The notes under the pieces: generated by a model
Seen by the model: the letters and a program-made list of their open reading frames with translations, nothing else
The model's database searches: none
Told to the model about the DNA's origin: nothing
Part shown: piece after piece, positions 7,321-16,168 of the stretch
Numbering within the stretch: position 1 is the stretch's first letter
Layout of the letters: each line of letters opens with the position of its first letter
Translations under genes and position numbers: made by a program
Origin: Fictibacillus nanhaiensis
GTDB lineage: Bacteria; Bacillota; Bacilli; Bacillales; Fictibacillaceae
Length of the DNA: 44,837 nucleotides
Assembly (NCBI GenBank): GCA_017052515.1
Contig: JAFHKR010000032.1
Location: forward strand, 1-44,837
Reading direction: 5' to 3'

Positions 7321-8430
7321 ATGAAAGAGACATTTGACTTGATTGATTATGCATTGCAACAAAGTGGGTTAGAAGAACTTAAAGATCCGACTCAGGTTCA
7401 ATATTTAGGTGAAGGAGCTTGGCATCTTGCGTATCTCGTTCAACTACGCACCGGCGATGCTGTGGTAGTAAGATTTCCAAAAGCGGAGGCGTATGGTAGG
7501 AACATAGAGTTTGACGAAGAGGCCATTCACTCAGAATATGCAGGAACGAAAGCATACTATGAGTTAGCGAACCAAGTTAAACCAGGGATCTGCCCTGATT
7601 TTTTCAACTATCATGTAGAAAAAGATAGAACGTTTACCGTGGAATCATATGCGGGAAAAGCAATAAAGCTAGATCAACTAACGGTTGTAGAAGCGTTTCA
7701 TATCGGAGCGGAACTTGGGGAGTTCTTTCGCAAGATGAATGCTGTAGATCATGGTTTAAAAGGATTCGGTTATCTCTCATGGAACGGAAAACATATTGAA
7801 GGAAAGTTTCATTCCGATGTATCAGAATCTATGAAAGAAGAAAACAAGGAGTACATAGATGATTTTAAGAAATTTATAGATACATATGATGGGTCCATAT
7901 CTCCAGCTGCTTTGATTGACCTTCAAAACTGTTTGGATGATAGAGAGATAGAGAATCAAACGGTTGTACTTACTAACCAAGATACATCTCCAGAGAATAT
8001 ATTGCTACATTCAGATGGTACTGTCAGTTTAATCGATCCTGTACCCATCTTATATAGCGGGGATTCACTTGCTGGGAATTTTCTTAATAATTACAGGACA
8101 TTGTTCCCGACATTTTTTAATGCACCACGTTATGCGCGACATGAATTTGATCGGTATGAAGATCGATTGAAACGGATCGCTGACGGATTTTTAGAAGGAT
8201 ATTCTCAAGGAGATCTAGCTGTAAAGCGTCGAGTGAAACAAGAGGAGTTTATTCAACTTACTGATTTAACTGTGATTCATTGGCAACTACTTCAGACGGA
8301 TGAGTTATCTAACGAACAGAAAATTCGTTACGGTGAGAGAGATGCAATTGCCAATCGGATAACGGTCCTTGTAAAAAAAATTGAAGAGTTTCAATGGTTG
8401 GATGAAAAAAGTGGAACAAAGTTAGCATAA
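7321..8430 (+). CDS. Aminoglycoside phosphotransferase (APH)-fold kinase, substrate unknown
   Basis: 369 aa; ATG preceded by AGAAAGAGGAAC. The N-lobe has a Gly-rich GEGAWHLAY (about residues 30-38) and VVVRFPK, with K54 likely to contact ATP. The catalytic loop reads TNQDTSPENILL (D221, N226), so the usual HxD is NQD, followed by LIDP (D239) as the metal-binding DFG equivalent. This is the phosphotransferase/choline kinase fold. No substrate can be given; many in Bacilli phosphorylate sugars or small metabolites. It lies just upstream of the S-box leader but has no S-box of its own, so the methionine link seen for MtnK is not supported. Confidence 0.82.
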   Translation: MKETFDLIDYALQQSGLEELKDPTQVQYLGEGAWHLAYLVQLRTGDAVVVRFPKAEAYGRNIEFDEEAIHSEYAGTKAYYELANQVKPGICPDFFNYHVEKDRTFTVESYAGKAIKLDQLTVVEAFHIGAELGEFFRKMNAVDHGLKGFGYLSWNGKHIEGKFHSDVSESMKEENKEYIDDFKKFIDTYDGSISPAALIDLQNCLDDREIENQTVVLTNQDTSPENILLHSDGTVSLIDPVPILYSGDSLAGNFLNNYRTLFPTFFNAPRYARHEFDRYEDRLKRIADGFLEGYSQGDLAVKRRVKQEEFIQLTDLTVIHWQLLQTDELSNEQKIRYGERDAIANRITVLVKKIEEFQWLDEKSGTKLA

Positions 8431-8519
8431 CCGGCATAGCATGGGCATAATCTTAATTCAAAGCTGACAGTTGAACACTCATTTCTTTTGTATAACTTTT
8501 ATGATTTTTCAAAAAACGG

Positions 8520-8549
8520 TTGACTTTCTAAAACATCATACTCTATAAT
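8520..8549 (+). promoter_or_regulatory. Sigma-A promoter of the S-box methionine operon
   Basis: TTGACT (8520-8525), 18-base spacer, TATAAT (8544-8549). Expected start is about 8556, roughly 50 bases before the riboswitch. Confidence 0.75.
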
Positions 8550-8605
8550 CCTATTCAAGAACTAAATAAACATCAGCACGTTAATGTGTTAAACATAATT
8601 TGAAT

Positions 8606-8726
8606 ATCTCTTATCCAGAGAGGCGGAGGGACTAGGCCCGATGAAGCCCGGCAACCAACAAACCACATTTGGTTTGGAAAGGTGCCAATTCCTACAGATC
8701 TTTTTTGATCTGAAAGATAAGAGGAG
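8606..8726 (+). promoter_or_regulatory. SAM-I (S-box) riboswitch
   Basis: All S-box landmarks are present in order: P1 left strand CTCTTATC (8608-8615), CAGAGAGGCGGAGGGA, the conserved GGCCCGATGAAGCCCGGCAA core, AAAGGTGCCAATTCC, then GATC...GATC and the P1 right strand GATAAGAG (8716-8723). SAM binding stabilises P1. The P1 right strand with the following GAGG can otherwise pair with CCCTCTTC of the terminator, so SAM would favour termination and low methionine would allow read-through into metY and the rest of the operon. Confidence 0.97.
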
Positions 8727-8731
8727 GACCA

Positions 8732-8762
8732 AAACCCTCTTCTTAGGAAGGGGGTTTTTCTT
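8732..8762 (+). terminator. S-box-controlled intrinsic terminator
   Basis: AAACCCTCTTC (8732-8742), loop TTAG, GAAGGGGGTTT (8747-8757) with one G-U pair, then T-rich sequence. It is 8 bases after P1 and mutually exclusive with the antiterminator described for the riboswitch. The gene starts 150 bp further on. Confidence 0.9.
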
Positions 8763-8912
8763 TTTCCCCTTATCATACTTCACACACAAACATCACTTAG
8801 TCACTTATTTCATTTTAAAAATTGAATATAGCAAAAGGGATAAGCACTAATCTTTATTCCTAGTTTTCCTATAGATTTTATTTGAATTAATAATAAGAAG
8901 GAGAGATTTTTT

Positions 8913-10703
8913 ATGACAAAATCATTTGATGGATACGATATTGAAACATTACTACTACACGGGGGTCAAGCGCCTGACCCAACAACAGGTTCACGTGCAG
9001 TGCCTGTCTACCAAACTACATCCTATGTTTTTTCTGATACAGATCACGCACAGAGCTTATTTTCACTCGATGAGCCAGGGAATATCTATAGCCGGATCGG
9101 GAATCCAACAGTCGATGTTTTTGAGAAAAGAGTCGCCCTTTTAGAAGATGGTGTAGCAGCAGTTGCAACGTCTTCTGGTATGTCAGCGATTGCGCTAGCT
9201 ATCTTAAATATCGCACATGCAGGAGATGAGATTATTGCAGCTACCAATCTATATGGAGGAACGTACAACTTATTTTCTACTACTCTCCCGAAATATGGAA
9301 TCAACGTAAAGTTTGTAGATGCAGAAGACCCTGAGAACTTCAGAAAAGCGATTACTCCAAACACGAAAGGATTTTTTGCTGAAACGATCGGCAACCCGAG
9401 TCTTAACGTTCTAGATATTGAGGCAGTAGCAGATATTGCGCATGAGAACGGTGTACCTTTAATCATGGATAATACGTTTGCAACCCCATATGTAACAAAG
9501 CCGTTAAGTTTTGGAGCTGACATCGTCATTCATTCAGCCACAAAGTGGATCGGTGGACATGGAACAGCCATTGGCGGTGTTGTGGTAGACGGAGGACGCT
9601 TTAATTGGAACTCAGAGAAGTATCCAGGATTTACGGAGCCAGATAACAGCTATAACGGATTAAGATACGCGAATGACTTTGGAACATTGGCTTTTGCGAC
9701 TAAATTACGCGTTCAGCTTTTACGAGATTTCGGAGCATGTTTAAGTCCACACAATGCATTCCTCCTTTTACAAGGTTTAGAAACACTGCATCTACGAGTG
9801 GAAAAACATGCGAAGAACGCACAAGAAGTAGCGGAGTATCTGGAAAAACATCCAGCTGTAGATTGGGTTTCATACCCTGGCCTTTCTTCGCACAGAAGTC
9901 ATGAGCTTGCTAAGAAATATTTAAGCAATGGTTTTGGTTCGATCGTAAACTTTGGAATCAAGGGCGGACGTGATGCTGGGCGTAAGGTTATCAACAACAT
10001 CTCATTGTGGTCACACGTTGCGAATGTTGGGGATGCAAAATCATTGATCATCCACCCTGCTTCTACCACTCATCAGCAACTGAGTGGAGAAGAATTAGTA
10101 GCAACAGGCGTAACAGAAGAACTTATTCGATTATCGGTCGGACTTGAGTCCGTAAAAGATCTTACGAATGATCTTGATCGCGCGATACAAACGGCAACTG
10201 GGATAGGGACGGATAACACGGAGATCACGATAAATGATGAGGGTGTTATTCGTTGGGCGTTGCAATCATCACTGTATCGAGCAGTTGAGAATGATCAGGA
10301 AATTCAACGTCCTAAGACGCTTGCGATCGTGGGACTCAGTTCCAATCCTGCAAGACCCAGCCATAGATTAGCCAGAAAAATGCAGCGACTTGGCTATAAA
10401 ATTGTTCCGGTTAATCCAAGAGAAACAGAAGTGCTTGATGAAAAAGCGTATCCAGATTTAAAATCTATTCCGTTTCCCATCGATGTGGTTCAAGTATTTA
10501 GAAGTCCAGAAGCAGCGATTGAGCTCGCAAAGGAAGCAGCGATCACACAGCCAAAAGTGTTCTGGCTACAAGAAGGTGTCATCTCGCCAGAAGCAGCAAA
10601 AATTGCGAAAGAAGCTGGGATCGATGTGGTGCATAACAGATGTACGTATAAAGAAGCACAACGTCTAAGAGGAACTATTTCAACGTATGCGTGTGAACTT
10701 TAA
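8913..10703 (+). CDS. metY: O-acetylhomoserine sulfhydrylase (MetY) fused to a CoA-binding domain
   Basis: 596 aa; ATG preceded by GAAGGAGAGA. Residues 1 to about 430 are a Cys/Met-metabolism PLP enzyme of the MetY type: LHGGQAPDPTTGSRAVPVYQ near the start, GNPSLNVLDI, MDNTFATPY and HSATKWIGGHG with PLP lysine K211. It should convert O-acetylhomoserine plus sulfide to homocysteine and acetate. MetY alone is about 430 aa. A linker leads to about residues 466-590, a YccU-type CoA-binding Rossmann domain (PF13380): LAIVGLSSNPARPSHRLA, IVPVNPRE, VFWLQEGVIS and HNRCTYKEAQRL. First gene after the S-box. What the added domain binds is unproved; see findings for a coupling idea. Confidence 0.93.
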   Translation: MTKSFDGYDIETLLLHGGQAPDPTTGSRAVPVYQTTSYVFSDTDHAQSLFSLDEPGNIYSRIGNPTVDVFEKRVALLEDGVAAVATSSGMSAIALAILNIAHAGDEIIAATNLYGGTYNLFSTTLPKYGINVKFVDAEDPENFRKAITPNTKGFFAETIGNPSLNVLDIEAVADIAHENGVPLIMDNTFATPYVTKPLSFGADIVIHSATKWIGGHGTAIGGVVVDGGRFNWNSEKYPGFTEPDNSYNGLRYANDFGTLAFATKLRVQLLRDFGACLSPHNAFLLLQGLETLHLRVEKHAKNAQEVAEYLEKHPAVDWVSYPGLSSHRSHELAKKYLSNGFGSIVNFGIKGGRDAGRKVINNISLWSHVANVGDAKSLIIHPASTTHQQLSGEELVATGVTEELIRLSVGLESVKDLTNDLDRAIQTATGIGTDNTEITINDEGVIRWALQSSLYRAVENDQEIQRPKTLAIVGLSSNPARPSHRLARKMQRLGYKIVPVNPRETEVLDEKAYPDLKSIPFPIDVVQVFRSPEAAIELAKEAAITQPKVFWLQEGVISPEAAKIAKEAGIDVVHNRCTYKEAQRLRGTISTYACEL

Positions 10704-10717
10704 AAATAGAAATCGGT

Positions 10718-10760
10718 AAGCCGGGAACGGAAGTCAACGACTTTCAAGAATAACTCAAAA
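10718..10760. repeat. Possible remnant of a Bacillales intergenic repeat
   Basis: ACGGAAGTCAACGACTTTCA resembles the tail of the clearer element near 39911 (ACGGAAATCAACTGCTCTCA), with similar following AATAAC/ATCTAAC. The 97-bp gap between metY and the transporter gene otherwise holds only the ribosome site; no terminator is seen, so the operon continues. Confidence 0.4.
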
Positions 10761-10800
10761 AAATAGCCATATAAAAAGAGAGAAACGTGGAGGGAAATAC

Positions 10801-11790
10801 ATGTTGAAGATTTGGCAGAAAGCAACACTGGCTTTAAGCATAGCTGGCGCTTTGGTTTTATCAGGCTGTTCTAGCAGTGCGAAAGAGGGAGAGAAACCAG
10901 AGAAGATCCGACTCGATTACGCGTTTTACTCTCCGACTAGTTTAGCGCTTAAAAAGTTCGGATGGGCAGAAGAAGCATTTAAAAAAGAAGGGATAGAAGT
11001 AGAGTGGATTCAAAGTCAAGGAAGCAACAAAGCGCTTGAGTTTTTGAATTCAGATAGCGTTGATTTTGGATCAACAGCTGGTGCTGCAGCACTGATCGCA
11101 AAAGACAAAGGAGCACCGATCGAATCAGTCTATATTTACTCCCAGCCTGAATGGACGGCTCTTGTCGCAAAAGACGGTTCACCGATTAAAGATGTAAAGG
11201 ATCTTAAAGGAAAAAAAGTAGCAGCAACGTTTGGAACGGACCCACATATCTTTTTACTCCGTGCACTTGCAGATGCTGGCCTGTCTGCAAAGGATGTACA
11301 GATTGTAAATCTACAACATGCTGATGGTGCGAATGCCCTTTTAAAAGGGCAAGTGGATGCTTGGGCTGGGTTAGATCCGCACATGGCGAGAACTGAAGTA
11401 GAATCCGGTGCGAAGTACATTTATCGTAATCCAGACTTTAATACGTATGGAACGTTAAACGTACGCTCTGAATTTGCGAAAAACCATCCAAAGCAAGTCG
11501 AACAAGTGATTGAACTTTATGAGAAAGCAAGAAAGTGGACGATTGAACATCCAGAGGAAGCAGCAAAACTTTTATCAGAAGAAGCGGGGATTAAAGAAGA
11601 TGTCGCAAAAAAACAACTGCAACGAAACAACTTCGAGGAACCTGTTCCAGGATCACAGCATGAAAAAGCTATATCGGCTGCAGGCGAAGTACTCCAAAAA
11701 GAAGAGATTGTCAAAAAAGATACGAACATCGAAGATCTTGTAAAGAAACTGATCAATCCGAAATTTGCAGAAAAAGTGATTAACCAATAA
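10801..11790 (+). CDS. SsuA/TauA-like ABC transporter substrate-binding lipoprotein
   Basis: 329 aa; ATG preceded by GTGGAGGG. Signal peptide with lipobox LVLSGC (Cys23) makes it a lipoprotein. The mature part follows the aliphatic sulfonate/nitrate/taurine binding family: IRLDYAFYSPTSLALKK, EGIEVEWIQSQGSNKALEFL, VDFGSTAGAAAL, LKGKKVAATFGTDPHIFLLR. In such transporters the ligand is often a sulfonate, but the family also binds nitrate, thiamine precursors and others. S-box control and neighbours argue for a sulfur compound. No sulfonate monooxygenase gene is in the operon. Confidence 0.88.
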   Translation: MLKIWQKATLALSIAGALVLSGCSSSAKEGEKPEKIRLDYAFYSPTSLALKKFGWAEEAFKKEGIEVEWIQSQGSNKALEFLNSDSVDFGSTAGAAALIAKDKGAPIESVYIYSQPEWTALVAKDGSPIKDVKDLKGKKVAATFGTDPHIFLLRALADAGLSAKDVQIVNLQHADGANALLKGQVDAWAGLDPHMARTEVESGAKYIYRNPDFNTYGTLNVRSEFAKNHPKQVEQVIELYEKARKWTIEHPEEAAKLLSEEAGIKEDVAKKQLQRNNFEEPVPGSQHEKAISAAGEVLQKEEIVKKDTNIEDLVKKLINPKFAEKVINQ

Positions 11791-11812
11791 GGAGAGAGAG
11801 GAGGAAGTGTCG

Positions 11813-12658
11813 ATGATTTCTGAAACACACAAGTGGAAAGTAGCACAGAGAGCTTCCCCTCAGAAGCTCTCATCATCTAGAGGATTCTTTCAAATCGGTA
11901 AAGGTGTTCTTATAGGTTCTATCCTGCCTATTATTCTATTAGTAATTTGGGAAATCGCGGCTAGAACGGGACTTTTGGCTGCACACCTGTTGCCTGCACC
12001 AACCATCATTTTAGAAAAAATTATCAGTATGTATCAAGATGGATCGCTGTTCGGACATATCTCAATTACACTGACCCGCGTATTCTTAGGGTTTGCAATC
12101 GGGACCGTAGCGGCGGTTGTGATTGGTGCGATCGTTGGATATGCAAAAACAGCAGAACGTCTTTTAGATCCGTTGTTTCAGGCTATTCGTTCCATCCCTT
12201 CTCTGGCGTGGGTACCGCTATTTATCCTTTGGATGGGAATCGGAGAACCTTCGAAGATTTCGTTAATCGCAGTCGGTGTGTTTTTTCCGGTCTATCTAAA
12301 TATTGTAGCAGGGATCCAAGGTGTAGACCGTAAGCTCATTGAGGTCGGAAGAATCTATCAACTATCCCCTTATCAACTAACCAAGCGCATCATATTGCCG
12401 GCTGCATTACCCTCATTTATTACGGGTATGCGCAGCGGGTTAGGGCTGGGTTGGATGTTTGTAGTAGCGGCAGAGCTCATGGGGGCGAGTGAAGGGCTAG
12501 GCTATCTGCTCGTGGTAGGTCAGAACACGTACTCACCTGATACGGTTATTGCAAGCATCTTGCTATTTGCAGTCTTAGGAAAGATAACGGATGCCGTTTT
12601 GAAATGGATCGAACATCGTTCATTAAAATGGCAAGACAGTATAACTAATCAAGGATAG
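11813..12658 (+). CDS. SsuC-like ABC transporter permease
   Basis: 281 aa from ATG 11813; AGGAGG (11799-11804) is 8 bases upstream, and too near a GTG at 11807. About six membrane helices. The conserved cytoplasmic loop FFPVYLNIVAGIQGVDRKLI followed by ILPAALPSFITGMRSGLGLG is the EAA motif region of binding-protein-dependent permeases of the SsuC/TauC type. It is placed between binding protein and ATPase in the methionine operon. Confidence 0.9.
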   Translation: MISETHKWKVAQRASPQKLSSSRGFFQIGKGVLIGSILPIILLVIWEIAARTGLLAAHLLPAPTIILEKIISMYQDGSLFGHISITLTRVFLGFAIGTVAAVVIGAIVGYAKTAERLLDPLFQAIRSIPSLAWVPLFILWMGIGEPSKISLIAVGVFFPVYLNIVAGIQGVDRKLIEVGRIYQLSPYQLTKRIILPAALPSFITGMRSGLGLGWMFVVAAELMGASEGLGYLLVVGQNTYSPDTVIASILLFAVLGKITDAVLKWIEHRSLKWQDSITNQG

Positions 12659-12673
12659 AAGGAGGGGAAACAA

Positions 12674-13405
12674 ATGCTGAAAGTGAAACGGTTAAAACGA
12701 ACATTTAACCAAGATACTGCAGGATTTCAAGATATCAACCTTTCTGTAAAGGAAGGAGAAATCATAGGGATTCTAGGTACGAGTGGCTGTGGGAAAAGCA
12801 CATTACTTCGCGTATTATCAGGGCTCGATCAACAGTATGAAGGTACAATTTCAATAGAAAATGGATCGAATAATCAGATTGGTATGATGTTTCAGGAACC
12901 CCGCCTTCTGCCGTGGTTGTCTGTAAAAAAGAACATTTCATTCGGACTGGAAAAAGAAGAGAGGAATACGGAAAAATATAAAACGTATCTGGATCTGGTA
13001 GGATTAACGGGTTTTGAGAACCATTTCCCGAAAGATTTATCAGGTGGTATGGCACAGCGTACAGCAATAGCAAGAGCGCTGATTACGGAACCGGAAATTC
13101 TATTATTAGACGAACCGTTCAGTGCGTTAGATGCTTTTACCAAAATGCAACTTCAAGATCTTCTATTATCCATATGGCAAAAAAAGAAAACGACGATGAT
13201 TTTAGTGACCCATGATATTGATGAAGCGCTCTATCTTTGTGATCGAATATTCATCTTAAAAGGTCAGCCAGGTGAAGTATATAGCGAGATTGCAGTAGAG
13301 AAAGAAAAGCCGAGAACACGGGGAGACGGTTATCTCTCTAAACTAAAAGCTCACATCTTACATCTATTAAACGTTGAAAAGAAAGCAGCAGGTGAACAGC
13401 AATGA
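12674..13405 (+). CDS. SsuB-like ABC transporter ATP-binding protein
   Basis: 243 aa; ATG preceded by GAAGGAGGGG. Walker A GTSGCGKST (residues 35-43), Q-loop MMFQEPRLLPW, signature LSGGMAQR, Walker B ILLLDEPFSALD and H-loop LVTHDIDEAL are all intact. The PRLLPW segment is typical of nitrate/sulfonate/taurine importers. Its last four bases overlap the next gene (ATGA), which indicates translational coupling. Confidence 0.92.
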   Translation: MLKVKRLKRTFNQDTAGFQDINLSVKEGEIIGILGTSGCGKSTLLRVLSGLDQQYEGTISIENGSNNQIGMMFQEPRLLPWLSVKKNISFGLEKEERNTEKYKTYLDLVGLTGFENHFPKDLSGGMAQRTAIARALITEPEILLLDEPFSALDAFTKMQLQDLLLSIWQKKKTTMILVTHDIDEALYLCDRIFILKGQPGEVYSEIAVEKEKPRTRGDGYLSKLKAHILHLLNVEKKAAGEQQ

Positions 13406-15093
13406 CAAAACTAGCCACCATTCATCCATTCGGAGGCACACATAATATTTCAGAAGACCAGAGCGTTACAAGCTTTTCTTGGGATACTTTTATTAAAAGA
13501 TTCGATAGACGAAGTGATGGGAAGACAAATATGGCTTATGAGTGTGTAGATCGTCATGTTGAAGAAGGGAGAGGAAAAAAAACAGCTCTTCATTATATAG
13601 ACGATTCACAAGAAATAAAAATGAATTATAACGAGCTTAAGGACACGACAGATCAGTGGGCGGCAGTTTTGAAGAAGCATGGTGTTCAGAGTGGAGATTT
13701 CGTTTTTGTCTTCTTACCCAAACACCATCATTGTCATATCGCGATGTTAGCTGCTATTAAACTAGGAGCAATCGTGGGTCCTTTATTTGAAGCATTCATG
13801 TCGGACGCAATAAGAGACCGTATTAGTGACTGTAATGGAACGTTCTTAATTACAGATAAAGAGTTGTATAAGCGAGTACCAAGAGAAGAACTGCCAAGTC
13901 TTCACACGGTCTTTTTAACAGATGGTGAAGGAGAAAAGGGAGAAATCTCTATTCAAAAAGAGTTAAAGAATGTAGGAAACATTGAAAATCAGATTGAGTG
14001 GGTTGAACCTGAACATGGACTGAACATCCACTACACATCAGGTTCTACCGGAAAACCTAAAGGAATCATTCATGCTCATCGAGCGATGGTGCAGCAATAT
14101 CTTACAGGCAGATGGGTGTTGGATATTCAAGAAGATGATGTGTATTGGTGCACGGCGCATCCGGGTTGGGTGACAGGGACGGTGTATGGCGTTTTTGCTC
14201 CATTACTAAACGGAGCTACCGTTGTTGTTCATGGCGGCCGATTTAAAGCAGAAACGTGGTATGACACTCTGCAAAAAACAGGTGTAACAGTTTGGTATAG
14301 CGCTCCAACAGCCTTTCGCATGTTGATGGCAAAAGGGAATCAGCTTCCAGAACACTATGATCTCTCTAAGCTTCGCCATATTTTAAGTGTAGGTGAACCA
14401 TTGAACCCTGAAGTGATCTATTGGGGACAGAACGTGCTTGGAAAAAGAATTCATGATACGTGGTGGATGACGGAAACCGGGGCACAGCTTATTGTGAATC
14501 TTCCAACAGAGCCGATCAAGCCTGGTTCGATGGGAAAAGCATTTCCTGGCATAACCGCAACCGTGTTGGATGAAGAAGGGAATGAACTGCCTCCTTATGC
14601 TGTGGGTCATTTGGCAATCAAAGCACCATGGCCGGCAATCATGAAGGAAGTTTGGCAGAATCCTGAAAAATATAATTCGTATTTTAGCTGGGGTGAGTGG
14701 TACGTATCTGGTGACCTCGCTATAAAAGACGAGGATGGTTATATCTTTTTCCAAGGACGTTCAGATGACATGATTAATTCTTCCGGAGAACGGATCGGCC
14801 CATTTGAAGTTGAGAGCAAACTAATTGAACACAAGGCAGTTGCAGAAGCAGGAGTCATTGGCAAACCAGATCCCATTAGAGGGGAGATCGTGAAAGCGTT
14901 CATCGTTCTAAAAGATGGATATAGCGAAAGTAAAGAGCTTTTGGATGAAATCCGAATCTTTGTTCGAGGAGAACTAGCTGCACATGCGGCTCCTCGTGAG
15001 ATCGAAATCGTAGAAGAACTTCCAAAAACAAAGATCAGCGGAAAAATATTGCGAAGAGAGCTGAAAGCCCGTGAGTTACAAAAACTTGCTTGA
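13402..15093 (+). CDS. AMP-forming acetate/acyl-CoA ligase (AcsA-like)
   Basis: 563 aa, start overlapping the ATPase stop by 4 bases. ANL-family motifs: P-loop YTSGSTGKPKG, HPGWVTGTVYGVFAPLLNGA, DTWWMTETGAQ with W354-W355, GEWYVSGDLAIKDEDGY, GRSDDMINSSGERIGP, and TKISGKILRREL with the acylation lysine K548. In acetyl-CoA synthetases a Trp at this WWxTETG site closes the acyl pocket to acetate or propionate; its presence favours acetate here. Length matches AcsA of Bacilli. Sitting between the transporter and metX, it could recycle the acetate released by MetY or activate an imported acid. Confidence 0.88.
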   Translation: MTKLATIHPFGGTHNISEDQSVTSFSWDTFIKRFDRRSDGKTNMAYECVDRHVEEGRGKKTALHYIDDSQEIKMNYNELKDTTDQWAAVLKKHGVQSGDFVFVFLPKHHHCHIAMLAAIKLGAIVGPLFEAFMSDAIRDRISDCNGTFLITDKELYKRVPREELPSLHTVFLTDGEGEKGEISIQKELKNVGNIENQIEWVEPEHGLNIHYTSGSTGKPKGIIHAHRAMVQQYLTGRWVLDIQEDDVYWCTAHPGWVTGTVYGVFAPLLNGATVVVHGGRFKAETWYDTLQKTGVTVWYSAPTAFRMLMAKGNQLPEHYDLSKLRHILSVGEPLNPEVIYWGQNVLGKRIHDTWWMTETGAQLIVNLPTEPIKPGSMGKAFPGITATVLDEEGNELPPYAVGHLAIKAPWPAIMKEVWQNPEKYNSYFSWGEWYVSGDLAIKDEDGYIFFQGRSDDMINSSGERIGPFEVESKLIEHKAVAEAGVIGKPDPIRGEIVKAFIVLKDGYSESKELLDEIRIFVRGELAAHAAPREIEIVEELPKTKISGKILRRELKARELQKLA

Positions 15094-16168
15094 AACCTCT
15101 AGAAAGATAGGGAAGATCAGGATCGGTGATTTTGCTCTAGAGTCAGGAAAAGTAATTCCAAATGCGGAATTAGCTTTTGAGAAAACAGGCAACGCTAAAG
15201 GTCCTGTTGTCTTACTCTGCCACGCGTTAACTGGAAATCAGTATGCTTACGGATCAGAAGAAGATCCAGGTTGGTGGCGTGGATTAGTTGGTCCTGATCG
15301 ATATGTGGATACAAACCAATTTCAAGTAATCACATTTAACGTACTTGGAGGATGCAACGGTTCAACTGGTCCAGCAAAGACGAATCCTGAAACGGGTGAA
15401 AACTATGGTAGATCATTTCCTTTTGTAACGGTAAGAGACATGGTTCGCGCTCAGCGTCAGGCACTTTGTATTTTAGGAATTCCAAGAGTTTATGCCGTTA
15501 TGGGAGGATCACTTGGCGGTATGCAGGCACTAGAATGGGCTGTGCAGTTTCCGTACTTTTTAGAAAAAGTATTTATTTTTGCAGCAACTCCTTTCTTAAG
15601 TGATTATGGAGTCGCATTTAATAGACTCGCCCTTCACGCGATCGAAAACGATCCTGTCTATAAGAGTGGTAACTATAAAAGTGATGATAGACTTGTAGGT
15701 TTGGAGATCGCACGGATGGCAGGGCTATTAACGTACCGGCAACCTAAGCTATTTAATGAGAGATTCAATCGAGAGATCAAAGAAAAAGACGACGAAGGTA
15801 AGCCGTTCTTTCAAGTAGATTCATATCTTACGTATCAAGGAGAAAAGTTGACTAAGAGGTTTGATGTGGAGAGCTATGTTTCCCTTCTATACGCGATGAA
15901 CGCCTTTGATATCGGGGATAAGCTAGGTGGATGGGAGCGGGCAGCATCACAAATTCAAGCTGAAGTATATGCGTTTGGTTATGAAGGAGATCTTCTATAT
16001 CCACCAGAAGTGATTGAGAATTTCATAAAACATACTAGATTCGGAACCTACTATTCTATAGAAACAGACTTCGGTCATGATGGATTTTTAGTTGAATTTG
16101 ATAAATGGGGACCACATGTGAGAGAAGCATTGAGACAAGAAGGGAGGCTGCAATATGGCACCTATTAA
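15071..16168 (+). CDS. metX: Homoserine O-acetyltransferase
   Basis: 365 aa from GTG 15071, overlapping the ligase gene by 23 bases; no better start lies further in. An alpha/beta-hydrolase: LLCHALTGNQYAYG near the oxyanion site, nucleophile S147 in VMGGSLGGMQALEWA, Asp in EGDLLYPPE and His in TDFGHDGFLVE. The GGCNGSTGPAKTNPETG motif is diagnostic of MetX. It transfers the acetyl group of acetyl-CoA to homoserine. Function as succinyltransferase cannot be excluded from sequence, because MetX/MetA specificity depends on few residues, but the MetY partner uses either acetyl or similar esters. Confidence 0.93.
   Translation: MSYKNLLETSRKIGKIRIGDFALESGKVIPNAELAFEKTGNAKGPVVLLCHALTGNQYAYGSEEDPGWWRGLVGPDRYVDTNQFQVITFNVLGGCNGSTGPAKTNPETGENYGRSFPFVTVRDMVRAQRQALCILGIPRVYAVMGGSLGGMQALEWAVQFPYFLEKVFIFAATPFLSDYGVAFNRLALHAIENDPVYKSGNYKSDDRLVGLEIARMAGLLTYRQPKLFNERFNREIKEKDDEGKPFFQVDSYLTYQGEKLTKRFDVESYVSLLYAMNAFDIGDKLGGWERAASQIQAEVYAFGYEGDLLYPPEVIENFIKHTRFGTYYSIETDFGHDGFLVEFDKWGPHVREALRQEGRLQYGTY

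Noticed and set aside
7321-8430. MtnK (5-methylthioribose kinase) for the APH-fold gene
   Set aside because: It lies upstream of the S-box rather than behind it and shows only general kinase motifs.
9086-9529. 147-codon minus-strand open frame inside metY
   Set aside because: Lies wholly inside a well-identified gene and shows no domain or ribosome site; an antisense shadow.
11517-11876. 119-codon minus-strand open frame over the transporter genes
   Set aside because: Ser/Phe-rich antisense shadow of the binding-protein gene without motif or start signal.
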